Shown one piece after another: positions 46,286-58,580 of a stretch of DNA of 64,000 nucleotides. The notes under the pieces are model-generated. The model saw nothing but the letters and a program-made list of their open reading frames with translations. It was not told the origin of the DNA and did no database searches. This stretch comes from Serpula lacrymans var. lacrymans S7.9. Lineage: Eukaryota; Basidiomycota; Agaricomycetes; Boletales; Serpulaceae. Each line of letters begins with the position of its first letter. Within the stretch, counting starts at the first letter, position 1. The stretch lies in the NCBI RefSeq assembly GCF_000218685.1, contig NW_006763297.1:2104912-2168911 (forward strand). The letters are read 5' to 3'. A program made the position numbers and the translations under genes.

Positions 46286-49200
46286 ATGGCGTTCGTCGAC
46301 GTCGTGAATGCTGCGGTGCAAGCCAATCGCGCGCACGAGGCTGAGTCGGTTAGTGCCAGCCAAGGGCCGCAAGGCAATCAGAATGGTGATATACATGCGG
46401 GTCGAAGTCAACACATGGACTCGGCGTCGACTTCTTTTACTCCTAAAGCATCTGTACCCGACTCGCCTTCCTCCAGGACGGGCCCACCGCGCTCTCTGTC
46501 ATTCAACTATTCTTTACCAAACTCTCCAGTATTCACAGCAAAGAACGCTGGATACGATAACGCGGATATCATGGAAGATGTGGATGCCGAAGCACCGGAG
46601 TTCCCCTTCCGCTTTCATGCACGAGACACTACTTTTCGTGGCGTGTTGGATACCGACCCCAATGCCCCTGTGTTAGGACATAATGAGAATGAGAAAGACT
46701 CTTCTGATCAGAAGGGTAAAGGTAGAGAGAGTAGGATTCTGGACGATCCTTGGAATCCCCGTAAGTGGTTTAATGACTCTCCAAAGGAAGAGATCCCGCA
46801 CCCCCAGCTTGGCGAGGAAAGCACTGGTACCAGTGATAATAAGGACAAAAAAAAGCCCTCTCGCTATCAAACAATGGACCAAGCAGGGCAGTCCACACGT
46901 TCTCCGAAGAGATTACAACGTTCCCAGACCCATCCTCCTCTCAGGCCCGAGCCGTCCAAGAAGCCTAGCGGTGCAGCTAAATGGGGTCGATTGCGATCAT
47001 TACTTCCAAATGTAATAAGCCACACCGTTTCAACACAGACCGCTACACATTCTGTGATTACTCCTCATCATGTAAATATTACAGACGAACTCATCACCGG
47101 AGGACTATCAACTCTCATGCTCCGTCTGTGGTTTGAAAGAGACGAGAAAGACCATCGTCGCATTCCGTTACTCCTCCATCGCCTTCGCATACGCATCAGT
47201 GATAGTTTGCACCCTTTGCATGGGAACAAAGCAGTTTTTCGTATCGAATGTGAATATGCAAATGGTGCAGCAAGATGGGTAATATATCGACAACTTCGAG
47301 ATTTCATATCTCTCCACACTCATTATACCATCGCAAACGCATACAATCGCAACAAAGATGCCTTACCAGAGTTCCCTCGAACCAGTACGAATGTGTATTC
47401 TACGTGACAAAATAAAGTTTCTAAATGATTTATTTCTAGGTTTGCCTTACTTCAAATTTCTCAAACGAGAGAGTAAAGGTGGTCAATTACGACAAACAGA
47501 CTTTGCTCGATTGCAAAGAGAAGCACTGGAAAACTACTTGCTGAGTCTTTTCCGCGCTGTGGTATGCATGCGAACCGTAATGCTAGTTCAATTTTATTGA
47601 AATGTCTCTAGATGTTCCATCCTACTTCCAATCGTCTGGCAGGTTTTCTCGAAATTAGTGCTCTTTTTATATCGCTAGCTCAATCAGGTGGTGCACAATA
47701 TAAAGCTGGTTTCCTCCGCATTGAGTCCAGTAGCAAAGGTGGTGCCTCCTTGGGACGCAAATCTGCCCGATGGAGGGAGAGAAGGGAATCAAGATGGTGT
47801 GCAGTGCGAGAGAGTTATCTGGTGATTCTGGAAGAACCGGGAGAGGTAGGTAGCACCTTTCTGACTATAAATGACCGCTCATTCGGCATTAGCTGGCTAT
47901 TTGGGATGTTTTTCTGCTTGATTCGGATTTCAAGATCGAACGGCCCACTCGTTACTATCGGAAAGGATTGCATCTCTTGCATCCCGAGCCATTGGATAAA
48001 GATGTCAATGCTGCACAGGTCCACATTGATACAGAGGCCGACTGTTTATCTGTTATAGACTCCTTCAAAAGCCGACTCTCGGTGGCTTTGCGAAGGCATC
48101 CCAAGTCTTCGTCCCATATCAATGATCAGCAAATGCCTCAAATGCGTCGTCGAGTAGATTCCGGTTATTCTGGGAGCTCAGCATCTTCAATTGCTTCTCA
48201 TTCTCCAGCCGCTATGCTCGATCCGTCAACCAACGTGAACCCACTTGCTGAACCCCACGCAGAAGATTCGGGCGGGAACGGTCAAACAAATGCGGCTGAA
48301 GTGAAGAAAAAGAAAAGGCGCCAAGACGATGTCTCAAAGCATACATTCTATATTGAGAATTCACAGATGCGACTGAAACTATTTGCCAGAAATGAGGTAA
48401 CTTGCCATCGTTATGTGTGTTGTTCTGACACTTATGACAAACACTAGCGACAAATGTTGCAGTGGATTACTGCACTGGAGAGAATCGCTTCTGCATCCCA
48501 TTACAGTGGTAATAATCGATTCGACAGCTTTTCCCCTATCCGATTGAATGTTGCTGCTCAATGGCTTGTCGATGGCGTCAGTATTTGAGATCACTCTCTT
48601 ACTTCGTTTAAATTGTTGATTGACAGAACAGCGTGATTACATGTGGAACCTTTCGCGAGCAATTATGCTGGCACGAGAGACTATATATATTCACGACTGG
48701 TGGCTCTCCCCTGGTAGGGTGCAAGTTTGATACTCGGAGCTGATTATACGTTAACAGAGCATCCTTAGAATTGCAAATGCGCCGACCCAATAAGGATAAA
48801 TACAGACTAGACAAGCTACTGGAGAAGAAGGCAAACGAGGGTGTGAAGATTCACATCATTCTTTAGTGAGTCGTCTTGTTACATAGTGCTATCATTAATG
48901 AAACGTTTTTTGTAGTCAGGAAGTATCCAGTCGGACTACTCCAACGGACAGCAAGTGAGTGTACCAAAGGCTTTGTTTCTGGACATAACATGTCCTAACA
49001 CCCTGGCCAAGCTATACCAAGCAGCGACTAACGTCGCTGCACCCAAATATTATGGTTCAACGCTCTCCTTCACATTTCCAGACGGGAACTTTTTACTGGG
49101 CCCATGTAATTCACCACTGTACTTGCAGAGGCTTTGATACTCATATTCTCTTTTTTCTAAGCATGAAAAGCTATGCGTCATTGACCAAACTATCGCATTC

Positions 49201-52200
49201 ATGGGGGGCATTGACCTATGTTTTGGAAGGTGAGTTGACTCTATGTTTCGGAGCATCATTAATCGTATTATTTCTTTAGGTGGGATACACCTCAGCATGT
49301 CCTCGTCGATGATATTGAACTATCGTCCGAGAAGGCGGAGATATGGCCTGGTAATTTTTTTTGGGTTGTTTTGAAAAGTGGTACATTAAACACCCATTTA
49401 GGCAAGGACTACAGCAACCCTAGAATTATGGATTTCCATACATTGAGCAAACCAGAAGAGGATATGTATGACAGATCAAAAGTGCCTCGAATGCCTTGGT
49501 ATGTCGTCACCACATTGTGAGATATATATGCTAATGCAATGTAGGCATGACGTTGGTATGCAAGTTGTCGGGCAACCCGCCCGCGACTTGGCTCGTCACT
49601 TTGTGGAAAGGTACAAAAATTCAGTGCTTCGTTATTCTTAGCACAGATAGTTCATCCCTTTGTTTGTAGATGGAATTACCTATTGAGAATCAAGGTTTGT
49701 TTCTGTTTCGTGCGTGTTGACGTGACTAAGTCGATTTCCAGAATCATACCAAACTCATGCCTTTTTTGCTTCCTCCTCCTGAGTTCAAGCCGGGAGACTT
49801 GACAGCAATGGGTTTGACTGGGACTTGCGAAATGCAAATCTGTAGGTCTGCAGGTCCATGGTCGTTGGGAACTCCAGGGCGTATTGAGCACTCAATACAA
49901 AATGCATACCTTAAAGGTTAGTAGTTTATATGAGCTTCCAGTTTGTTAGAGCTAATTTTTCCACACAGCGATTGAGCTTTCGGAGCACTTTGTCTACATT
50001 GAAAACCAGTTCTTCATATCTTCGTCAGTATTTCAATACTTGCCTATTTGGGATAGAAGAAGTGACTTTTCATCTCAGTACTGTTGTCAATGATGTCAAG
50101 GTCGAGAACATGATTGGAAATGCACTCGTTGATCGCATCATTCGGGCACATCGCGAAGGAACTCCTTGGAAGTGCTGTATTATTATACCTCTATTACCAG
50201 GTTTCCCCTTTCCTGTTGACCACAGTGATGCCAGTGCGGTAAGTATATCAACTATAATCTTTAATTTTTCTTTTTGCTGAATGTCTAGCAGATTCGTATA
50301 ATTATCGAATGTCAAAACCGCACTTTGTGCCGCGGCCCACATTCTATCTTCGCCCGCTTACGCAAGGAGGGCATTGATGTCTGTGATACACTTTTATACC
50401 ATGGCAAGCATCTGACACCAACTTCATAGCCGGATGATTATATGTCTGTTTTCTCTCTGAGGAATTGGGCGAAAATGCGCGGCAATGTTCTGACGACTGA
50501 AATAGTGAGTTGTATTTCCACTGGTTGGCAGAAATACTCAAGAATGATCACAGGTTTATGTTCACGCCAAAGTTTGACTTTTTATGCTTGGTAAACGCGA
50601 ATACTAACCCAATTTAGGTGTGTATTGTGGATGACCGCCTTGCGATTATCGGTAGCGCAAACATCAATGAACGGTCCCAAAGAGGGGAGCGAGATTCCGA
50701 AATCGCTGCTGTTATAAGAGACACTGACATGATCAACGGGTACGTGATCGTACTAGTATTCTCTATTGCGTTGCTCATTTCATATATGTAAATTCAGAGT
50801 GATGGCAGGTAAACCTTTTAGAGTAGGCCGATTTGCGCATACCTTGCGAATGCGGCTGATGCGAGAGCATATTGGTGTTGACGTTGATGCCATGAGCGAA
50901 AAGGAATTTATGGCTAAGGAAGCACCAAAACCAGAAAACGAGCACGAGTGGGACCCTAATATGGAACAGGAGTACGGGAAGGAGGGAGAGATAACACAGG
51001 CAAAACATGAGACTCCTATCAGGAACATGCTGGCTACTGCAACAGATGGAATGAAGCAAAGTATGTCTTTTTAAGGATGTGTTTCATCCCGGCTGACTAG
51101 GGATCACAGCTGCACATGTAATAGGCGATGCAGCGGCTGAAACTACTGCCAGAAAGCTTCACGAGCCTCTATCCAAAGTCGAGTTTCACAAAGTCAACAC
51201 TCCCACACAAGATGCATCTTTACAGGAGGAGCGGATGACCTATGGTCGTGATGGGCAGAAACGCCCTGGTTTTGCTAGTTCGATGGTACCAACGTTGGAG
51301 GAAAAAATGGTAGCGGAACACATTCCACCTGCTTCGCAAGCTCACGGAAAGCCAGCCGCCGGTGAGGTAAAGGAGAATGGTAACGCCATCCATAGGAAGG
51401 AGCCGACGGAAGCTCATACAGCTGATGGAGAGGCTTTCGGCGCACCTGCCCATGCGTCCAAGGATCCTCAAACAGATGACCAGCCCCCTCATGCTGAGTC
51501 CGGTGTCAATGACGCCGACGACACGGAACAAGCTGCTCCTAGCGCAAGAGCCATATTACGAAAACACCTTGCTAGCAGGCTGGGAACTAAGACTTGGACT
51601 ATGCCTACTCCTACTCCTAAAGTGGACCCTGAAGGTTTCGATGATCCTGTATCTGACGCATTCTGGCGGAATGTGTGGGTTGCATGCGCAGTTCACAACG
51701 TGCGCTATCAAGTCCTTCGAGGTTGTTGATTTCGTAACTGACCTGTTTTTTAGACTGAAATTTACCGGAAGGTATTTCATGCAATACCAGATGACCTCAT
51801 TACTACGTGGAAGCAGTACAAAGAATTTGTGATGCACCATGAACGGTTTAATAAAAGAGTCAGTAACAATATTTGTTTACTTTCCTATGATGCTTGCTCA
51901 TTCTGTTGTGACTCCCAGCAAAAGGATAGTAGCACCCCAGAACCAGTTGCGCGAGTACCTTCTGAGACTGCGTTCGAAGATGGACCCTACCAGAAAGGTG
52001 GAGTTGCTGATAAGGCTGAGGCCATCAAGGAAGACGGGTTGGCGCAAGGTAAAAAGAGCGAAGAGAGTTCGAAAGATAGCTTTCCCGCACCTGCGAACAT
52101 AGCGGTGAATGAAAAGGAGAAGGAAAAAGAAAATCGTGGCCGTAAGCCCACGAAAGGACTCGAACCATTTGATAAAGAAGAGAAGGACGAAATGGAAGAA

Positions 52201-52428
52201 TTATTAAACCAATTGCAAGGCCACTTGGGTAGGTGATTTGTGATATAATGCTTTCTTTCACTTATACATACGTCCTAGTGATATACCCCACTCGTTTCCT
52301 CGAGGGGGAGGATATAGCAGAGAACTTCTTGTTCAATGCTGACAGGTATTTTCTTTGCATATTCACCAAACATTGGCAGTCACTAATGGATGTTACATAG
52401 AATCATGCCTCTTCCTATCTATGACTAA
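46286..52428 (+). CDS. Phospholipase D1 (SPO14 type, PX-PH-HKD)
   Basis: Hydrolyses phosphatidylcholine to phosphatidic acid at membranes. Starts at a good-context ATG ([20 protein letters not shown]) with a long disordered Ser/Pro-rich N terminus. PX domain at about 47100-47540 ([41 protein letters not shown]). PH domain at about 47730-48050 ([36 protein letters not shown]). The first HKD is [14 protein letters not shown] with [17 protein letters not shown], split by an intron at 49107-49163. The second HKD is [25 protein letters not shown], with an intron after HAK. Both catalytic motifs are complete. An Ala/Glu/Lys-rich insert of some 250 residues lies in the C-terminal part (51100-52220). 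The protein ends [25 protein letters not shown] with stop at 52426-52428, the usual family ending. More than 15 introns. Confidence 0.92.
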
Positions 52429-52588
52429 AATTCTTCCCTAAGTTTACATCACTGCACTTTTCTTTATAGTTAAATCGGCATCAAACAGTGCTTGTATTAT
52501 TTCATTGATGGACGGTGTCACATGGATCTTCTATCGTTTTACATATCTTGAGAGTACAATGCTTATCTTCATCCTTACGACGGTTCAA

Positions 52589-53048
52589 TCAGGGGACAAC
52601 GACGTCGAATATTAATTTATCTAGTAAGGACGTTAGATAGATTCGATATGAATATCTATAGCGAGTACCCACCTTGAAGTTGTGCATTGCAGGACGCCAA
52701 GAACCCAACGTGAGCTTCATGAGGACGGAAAATGTTCAAGTCCTCTTCACTGTCGAAGATAATGATGACACCTTGCAATCATATGTGAGTGAGGCGAAGC
52801 ACAAATGAATGACTGACTGCACTTACCCTCTTCCCATCCTTGGCTGAAAGCGCCGACAGGTTTCGTGATTCCTATATGCATGTCTTTCACCTGGGGAATC
52901 TTGGCCAGCAGAGCAAGATCATCTTTGATTTTCTGCCTGGCCTCTTGAGAAACCTCGGGCTTGAGTTTCCAAAGAACTGTACGATCTGTGAGCAAAGTGC
53001 AGAGATAGCTCGCGTTGGGGGGCACTTACCTACGTGATGGACAGTCAT
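52589..53048 (-). CDS. Stress-responsive A/B barrel (Dabb) domain protein
   Basis: Small cytosolic dimeric alpha/beta-barrel protein of about 100 residues. Exon 1 gives MTVHHV. Exon 2 gives RTVLWKLKPEVSQEARQKIK, then DDLALLAKIPQVKDMHIGI and GAFSQGWEEG. Exon 3 gives VIIIFDSEEDLNIFRPHEAH VGFLASCNAQLQ. A last intron beginning GTGGGT, with acceptor TTACTAG, leads to DKLIFDVVVP and a TGA at 52589-52591. Without that last intron the frame stops after GGYSL and loses the final beta-strand, so the spliced form is preferred. The family is found in stress-induced plant proteins and fungal enzymes; its precise role here is unknown. Confidence 0.85.
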
Positions 53049-53995
53049 TGTTGGGAGTAATATTGCATGCTCACACAAAAATCAAGACCATATTTATACT
53101 AGGCAACGAGCACAGCAGCCTGAGTCTGATAACAGACACATGACATTCGGGATAGACATAGTACGGCCGGCCGTAACTATAGTACATGGCCTGTGTAACG
53201 GTTGTGACTCAACCGTCACTTTGAACCACGTCGTTGCTTACTCATGCCTGCTCGCTCGCGTCACATTCCTTATTCCCAAAGCCGAGCTATAATCTTAACT
53301 GTCATCACTCACTAGTCATTCGTTCTCCTTTTACGACTTAGCTCACTCTCGTTTTCATTTATAAAGGACTCTGATATCGTAGACATTCCCGAGTTGATAC
53401 TGAATACACTCGTAGACTTTACACAGTGATTTAGACCAACTGGAGAGCTCTCATTATTCTATCCACTTCGTGTGACATTCTATGTGACCGTTACAGCTTG
53501 TCAGCCACAAATCGATGTGGCGTGGCATACCCCAGACCAGTCGGTGGGTGTAGTTAAGCATACACTAGTCTGAACCAATTGGTTACCATCTAACCGTTGC
53601 TGAGGATTTCGGCGTTAAGACTAGTCACATATACTATTGTTGGATGACTGTTGCATTCATTTTTGCTAGAAGCTGATTAACTCACCTGTCAGTAAAGCTA
53701 GAGTGTTCAGAACTTCGCCAGGTTCTCCAATTTTTAGTTCTCTAGAACCCTATGTAGAAATAAAAGCATGGAGTGGGTGTATTGTTGCAGTGGAACGAAA
53801 CTGAAATGATGATGTAGGTCTTGGAATACTGTTGCAACTATGTGTCATGACCGGCACCGGAGGCTGGATCAAGCGGAGCTCACTAGCAGGCCAAGTGGCC
53901 CGGATGTTTTGTCATTCTGACACTGTTTAGTGAGCATTTGCCGAAGTGGAGCTAGTGGGCTTTGATTGATCACTTGGTGCATGATTGCCTATTCT
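53049..53995. other. Gene-free border before the gypsy element
   Basis: About 950 bp without supported coding sequence or recognised repeats. Its left end is the promoter of the Dabb gene. Confidence 0.45.
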
Positions 53996-54381
53996 TGTAA
54001 CAACCAAGAGTTAGTTACTCTGGCGCACACAAGAACACACTATAAGGAAGATGTAGAGGGAGTGGTTACCCCTTAAGCTGCAGAGAGTTTGTTGGTATAC
54101 AACAGGAGGACTCGCTGAGGAGTCTCCTGGATCTATTGGGGTATATATACTACTACAGGTTGTTTGTACATGTGTACTATACAGTTGATGAAGGCAGTGG
54201 CTGATGATGTCATAGGGCCTAGCCCGTATGGCCAGCTCCACTGTGTGAGAGAGTTAAGTCTAAAAGTAAAAGAAAGGCAACGCGGCGCGAGAAAGGGAAA
54301 TGCCGCGTGGCACTTAAAGTATAAAGTTAAAGCGGAGAATAAAAAGGAAAGGAGATGTCCGGAAATTGTGTTATCGTAACA
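53996..54381 (-). repeat. 3' LTR of the gypsy element
   Basis: 386 bp, TGTAACAACC...CGTAACA in plus reading, with TATATATAC in its middle. Flanked internally by the polypurine tract AAGGGGGGTAG. Confidence 0.95.
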
Positions 54382-54392
54382 CTACCCCCCTT

Positions 54393-56984
54393 CTAAGGCT
54401 CAATGTAGTTTCTGGAGATCAACTCCATTGTTCGTTGCCATCCAGGGTGCCCAGCCACTGGAGTGTCATGATGTCTATCTATTGCCTTGATCCTTGCGGA
54501 CTCAGGCACATAGATTTTGTTTTTGAAATGAAAGAGCCCGTCTTTCCATAAATAGTTTTCATTGCCGTCAAGGCGTGCCTTTTCCTCTGGGGAGATGTCT
54601 TTCCTGAAGACTTCCAGGAGGTCGGAATCTTGCCCGATTCTAACATTGGCAACCCTTGATTGATCTATCAGGGTGACACCTTTGTTTTCATCTTCAATGC
54701 CGTTGGCATGATCCTCTCTTCTAGATAAAGCATCCGCTTTCCCCATTGAGCTTCCTGGTTTATGAATTAATTTATAATTGAACCTTGACAAGTACACCGC
54801 GTAGCGGGCCTGTCTCCGGTTTAGGTCTCGGGCCGTCATGAAGTACTCTAGGTTCTTATGATCGGTCCAAATTTCGAATTGGTGCCTAGCACCTTCTAAG
54901 TAGTGCCGCCAGTGCTCTAAAGCTCTAATGATGGCCAGCATCTCCTTGTCGTATATTTGATAGTTACGCTCTGTAGGCGACAAACTATGCGATAAATAGG
55001 CACAAGGCCTCCAAAGATCATCAGGGCATTTGATTGATAGAACAGCCCCAGTGGCGAAGTCAGAAGATTCGGTTTCTAGCCGGAACTCTTTGTCTAATTC
55101 AGGGAATGCCAATATGGGCGCTATTGTAAATGCCTGTTTAAGCTTATCAAAAGCTTCCTGTTCTTTGGCGCCCCAATGCCAAACAAGGTCCTTTTTGGTG
55201 AGATCGTTCAACGGTCTCGTGATTTTTGCGAAGTCTTCAATAAACCTTCGGTAGAAATTACCTAAGCCTAGGAAGGCCCTAACTCCTTTGACGCGAGTAG
55301 GTTCTGGCCATTCCAAAATAGCTTGAACTTTCTCAGGGTTCATCCTGATTCCGTTTTGGCCTATGATCATACCGAGGAAGTCTACTTCCTTCACTTTAAA
55401 ATTACATTTTTCGGGTTTAACAAATAGGTCCCGTTCCTGTAAGCGTCGAAGGACTTCTTGCACGATCCTGTCATGCTCAGCCTCATCGTCCGACTTTGTA
55501 AATATTAATAAATCGTCAATGTAAATGACGACACAGTTTTCCATATCCGCAAAGATCTCGTTCATCATGCTCTGGAAGGTCGCCGGTGAATTGGTCAACC
55601 CAAAGAACATAACAAGGGGTTCGAAAGATCCTCGGTGGCACGTGAACGCGGCCTTCCAAGCATCTTCCTCTTTGATTCGTACATTGTTGTACCCCCATCT
55701 GAGATCCATCTTTGTCAGGATCTTGGCGCCAGCCAATTTGTCCACTAGCTGACTAATCAAAGGCAGAGGATACGCATTTTTAACCGTGTGCTCATTCACG
55801 TAACGATAGTCCATAATCATTCGCTTTTTACCATCCTTTTTAGGAATGAAGAACACCGGGGACGTCATAGGACTTTTGGAAGGTCTGATGTAACCCTTCC
55901 TAAGTTGTTCGTCTATGAAACTAGATACCTCGTCTCTTTCGGGAGCAGAGAGCGGTATCATGTGTCCCTTCCTTGGTTTGAAGGTGTCTTTCAAATCTAT
56001 AGCATGGTCCCAAGGCTTAGCCTCTGGGAAGCGCTCTGATTTGTGTTTTGAAAAGACTTTCCAGAAGTCGTGGTACTCGGGAGGTACCAGCCTCTTAATC
56101 TCTTCCTCAGGTTTTACCTCATCATCATCATCGTCGATCTTTTCTAAAGATCTGAGCTCGTAAACGTGACTAGCGTTTAATTTTTCGAGACGCTCATTGT
56201 GACGGACATGATTTGGTTTACCCAAGTTTACACATTCCTGGGGACAACGTGATAATGTGACAACCCCTGTCTGCCAGTTGATCTCAGGATTGTGTTTAAA
56301 TAGCCAGGTCCAGCCTAAGATTAAATTAATCTTCCCTAGTTGGGTAGCCTCGGCAGTGACTCGTTCTCTGTGTCCTTGGTATTCGACCACAAAAGAACAT
56401 TTGTGTGTAATACAGCCACCTGCGTTAAGCGTACCGTCAACGTTATAGACGGGAATAGACGTTTCTAATTTTACAAGGGGGAGTCCAATTTGCTCCGCCC
56501 AGACCTGATCTATGAAGATCCCGTTAGCGCCTGAATCAAGCAGTGCGCTCGTTGAGTGTACTTTGCCCCTGGCAAGGTTTTCCATGCCAACGTCTAAACG
56601 GATCTCCTTTTGGAATAAATACGTGCGCATCAACACACGCCTTGGGATTTCGGGAAAGGGTGGCTCTGAAGAAGAAGAAGAAGAAGAAGAAGAAGGAATC
56701 TTGAATGACACATGTTTTTCTATTTTTGTTTTACCAGAATCAAGCACCCTAGTGTTTGTCTCGCCGGGGCCACGCTCCAAGGGAGACGCTGGTGCAGCGG
56801 TAGTATCATAAATATTGCAGTTACATTTCTTCATACAAGTACATACTTCTGATAACAAATTTAAAAACTTATTTACAAATTGGGGAGCCATCCCCGTCAT
56901 TCCGTTATTGCTCGTGCAACACCCCGGAGCAGGGGCCACTTTGTTGTGGTTTACTTCATTTTTACCAGGAGCTAAGGCACCCAA
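54393..56984 (-). CDS. Gypsy pol: protease-RT-RNase H, integrase truncated
   Basis: Open frame of 863 codons in the -1 frame relative to gag, with no ATG near its start, fitting a gag-pol fusion. Aspartic protease at STSALLDSGANGIFIDQVWA (about 56500-56560). RT has GYIRPSKSPMTSPVFFIPKK, MDYRYVNEHTVKNAYPLPL, FGLTNSPATFQSMMNEIFAD and the active site VIYIDDLLIF. RNase H has [14 protein letters not shown], where the usual ETDSS catalytic Asp is Glu (codon at 55068-55070), then [19 protein letters not shown] and [18 protein letters not shown]. The C terminus keeps HHDTPVAGHPGWQRTMELIS then RNYIEP and stops; the integrase core present in the related copy at 14035 is absent. Confidence 0.92.
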   Translation of the reverse strand: MGALAPGKNEVNHNKVAPAPGCCTSNNGMTGMAPQFVNKFLNLLSEVCTCMKKCNCNIYDTTAAPASPLERGPGETNTRVLDSGKTKIEKHVSFKIPSSSSSSSSSEPPFPEIPRRVLMRTYLFQKEIRLDVGMENLARGKVHSTSALLDSGANGIFIDQVWAEQIGLPLVKLETSIPVYNVDGTLNAGGCITHKCSFVVEYQGHRERVTAEATQLGKINLILGWTWLFKHNPEINWQTGVVTLSRCPQECVNLGKPNHVRHNERLEKLNASHVYELRSLEKIDDDDDEVKPEEEIKRLVPPEYHDFWKVFSKHKSERFPEAKPWDHAIDLKDTFKPRKGHMIPLSAPERDEVSSFIDEQLRKGYIRPSKSPMTSPVFFIPKKDGKKRMIMDYRYVNEHTVKNAYPLPLISQLVDKLAGAKILTKMDLRWGYNNVRIKEEDAWKAAFTCHRGSFEPLVMFFGLTNSPATFQSMMNEIFADMENCVVIYIDDLLIFTKSDDEAEHDRIVQEVLRRLQERDLFVKPEKCNFKVKEVDFLGMIIGQNGIRMNPEKVQAILEWPEPTRVKGVRAFLGLGNFYRRFIEDFAKITRPLNDLTKKDLVWHWGAKEQEAFDKLKQAFTIAPILAFPELDKEFRLETESSDFATGAVLSIKCPDDLWRPCAYLSHSLSPTERNYQIYDKEMLAIIRALEHWRHYLEGARHQFEIWTDHKNLEYFMTARDLNRRQARYAVYLSRFNYKLIHKPGSSMGKADALSRREDHANGIEDENKGVTLIDQSRVANVRIGQDSDLLEVFRKDISPEEKARLDGNENYLWKDGLFHFKNKIYVPESARIKAIDRHHDTPVAGHPGWQRTMELISRNYIEP

Positions 56985-56989
56985 GTGAC

Positions 56990-58057
56990 CTAAGCCCCGA
57001 ATTCTTTTCCCTGAGCCTTCATTTCGTTGACCTGTTGGTCATAGAAGAAGGCCCGGATTTCGTCGTAAGAACGACCGGCCAAAGAGTTGAGCCGATCGTC
57101 CGGCTTCTCGATTTCTAGTTGGCGCGCCTGGCGCCCTTGATTATTTTTTTGTTGGGCAGCCTGCGCCCCATTTCTACAGTCTCGGGACATGTGTCCCTCT
57201 TGGCCGCAGTTGTAACAGTTGCCCTTGAATCTGCGCATTTGTCCGCCTTGGACCGCGCCGATATCCATAGGAGCACCCTGTCCTGGCTGCAGCCCGAACG
57301 GCTTGAACCCGTGAGAGTGATTATGATGTTGGTTTGATGACCCAGGGCGCCTCTGGGGTATGTTGTTTTGTTTGGTGGACCCGCCACCTTGGTGCATGGT
57401 GTAGAGCTCTATGGCTCTACCGACTCGTCGTACTTCCTCAGCCGCCAGGGCCAAGTTGTCACTTCGTGTATCCTGCAGATAGATCTGTTCGGCAATGCGA
57501 GGGTTCACATTGCGTTCTAGCAGTTCCACTGCGTGTTCATTGCCAAGACCCCCTTGGATTGAGAGGGCCAGGAACCGGGTTACGAAATCATCCGTCCTCA
57601 TGTTTCCTTGTTTGAAGGAACGGATTTGCTGACGCGCCCAGTCACGCTCAGCTTGCGGTTTGAAATATTTTTCGATCTCTGTTTTGAGATCGTCCCAGGT
57701 GGGCCACACACCCGCGGTGTAGCATTCCTGGAGTCTTACTTGGGCGTATCGACCCGCCACAGGTCCTTTTAGGCGAGATAGCACCGCAGTGGCTACCTCA
57801 AAATCGTCGGCGAAAGTGTCCCAGTTCGCCTTGACCCAAATCTGGAGCTTGATCCACCATTCGGCAAATCGCGCTCTGTCTCCTTCGAAGGCGCCAGGGT
57901 CAGCGACGACTTCGACTTTCTTATTAAACTTTTTCTCTACCGAGGGGGTTGCTACAGGGGGGTTGGCCTGTATCTCGGCGAGCTGCGAGGTTAATTCAGC
58001 TATCTGCACACGCATTGCGTGCAGTAGCGCATTCATATCTTGGGATTGCGACGACAT
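56990..58057 (-). CDS. Gypsy gag with CCHC zinc knuckle
   Basis: 355 codons starting MSSQSQDMNALLHAMRVQIA. The capsid-type retrotransposon gag domain has FEGDRARFAEWWIKLQIWVK, VLSRLKGPVAGRYAQVRLQE and WARQQIRSFKQGNMRTDDFV. One zinc knuckle, CYNCGQEGHMSRDC, lies near the C terminus at about 57180-57220. Ends GKEFGA-stop at 56990-56992. The frame is intact. A slippery heptamer sits five codons before the stop. Confidence 0.93.
   Translation of the reverse strand: MSSQSQDMNALLHAMRVQIAELTSQLAEIQANPPVATPSVEKKFNKKVEVVADPGAFEGDRARFAEWWIKLQIWVKANWDTFADDFEVATAVLSRLKGPVAGRYAQVRLQECYTAGVWPTWDDLKTEIEKYFKPQAERDWARQQIRSFKQGNMRTDDFVTRFLALSIQGGLGNEHAVELLERNVNPRIAEQIYLQDTRSDNLALAAEEVRRVGRAIELYTMHQGGGSTKQNNIPQRRPGSSNQHHNHSHGFKPFGLQPGQGAPMDIGAVQGGQMRRFKGNCYNCGQEGHMSRDCRNGAQAAQQKNNQGRQARQLEIEKPDDRLNSLAGRSYDEIRAFFYDQQVNEMKAQGKEFGA
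57005..57011 (-). promoter_or_regulatory. Predicted -1 ribosomal frameshift site (GGGAAAA)
   Basis: In gag frame the site reads CA-G GGA AAA, fitting X XXY YYZ. Slippage by -1 reads AGA ATT CGG GGC TTA and passes straight into the pol frame, avoiding the gag stop. Confidence 0.6.
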
Positions 58058-58580
58058 GTCGACTTGTTCTCTTTGGGTAACGTAAAAATTAGGTAACTGG
58101 GGGTCCCCGCTTGCTATCTGCGGATCAACCTCTTCCCAGCTGAGTATCGGATCTCAATCTCCGACTACCCACACTATAGTATTTGAAAATGTATATAAAA
58201 TGTAAACGTAATAAACCCTGGTCCGAACGGTTGTCAGGGGGTGGTCCGCTTGTTAAGCTGTCAACCCTTCTCCAGACTGGCGGAGGCAAGTGCCTGGCCT
58301 GGTCAGAGGTATTCAAAAAAGAAGTTATGTATTTTTATTCTAATCAACAGTGGTTCCACACCAGCTGCTGAGCTAAGTACTCCCCTTAACGCTGGGGGCC
58401 GCGTATCACAGGTTTTGGGTTCTTCTCCCAAAGCACTACAAGGCCGTCGCTAGGAGCGCACCTATTTGCTATACGGGATATTCCTAACCGCTAACCAATC
58501 TCCTTCACCCTGGAGTCCGGGTGCCCAAATGATGGGACTTCTGCACACACGTGCGAGAGAGTAGAAAGAGCGAGTCCTAA
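58058..58580 (-). other. Leader of the gypsy element
   Basis: Untranslated region between 5' LTR and gag. The bases just inside the LTR (TTAGGACTCGC on the minus strand) do not start with TGG, so a usual tRNA 3'-end primer site is not evident. Confidence 0.6.

Noticed and set aside
54011..54379. Identical small frames in both gypsy LTRs (also 58596-58964)
   Set aside because: They are identical only because the LTRs are identical; LTRs do not code for protein here.
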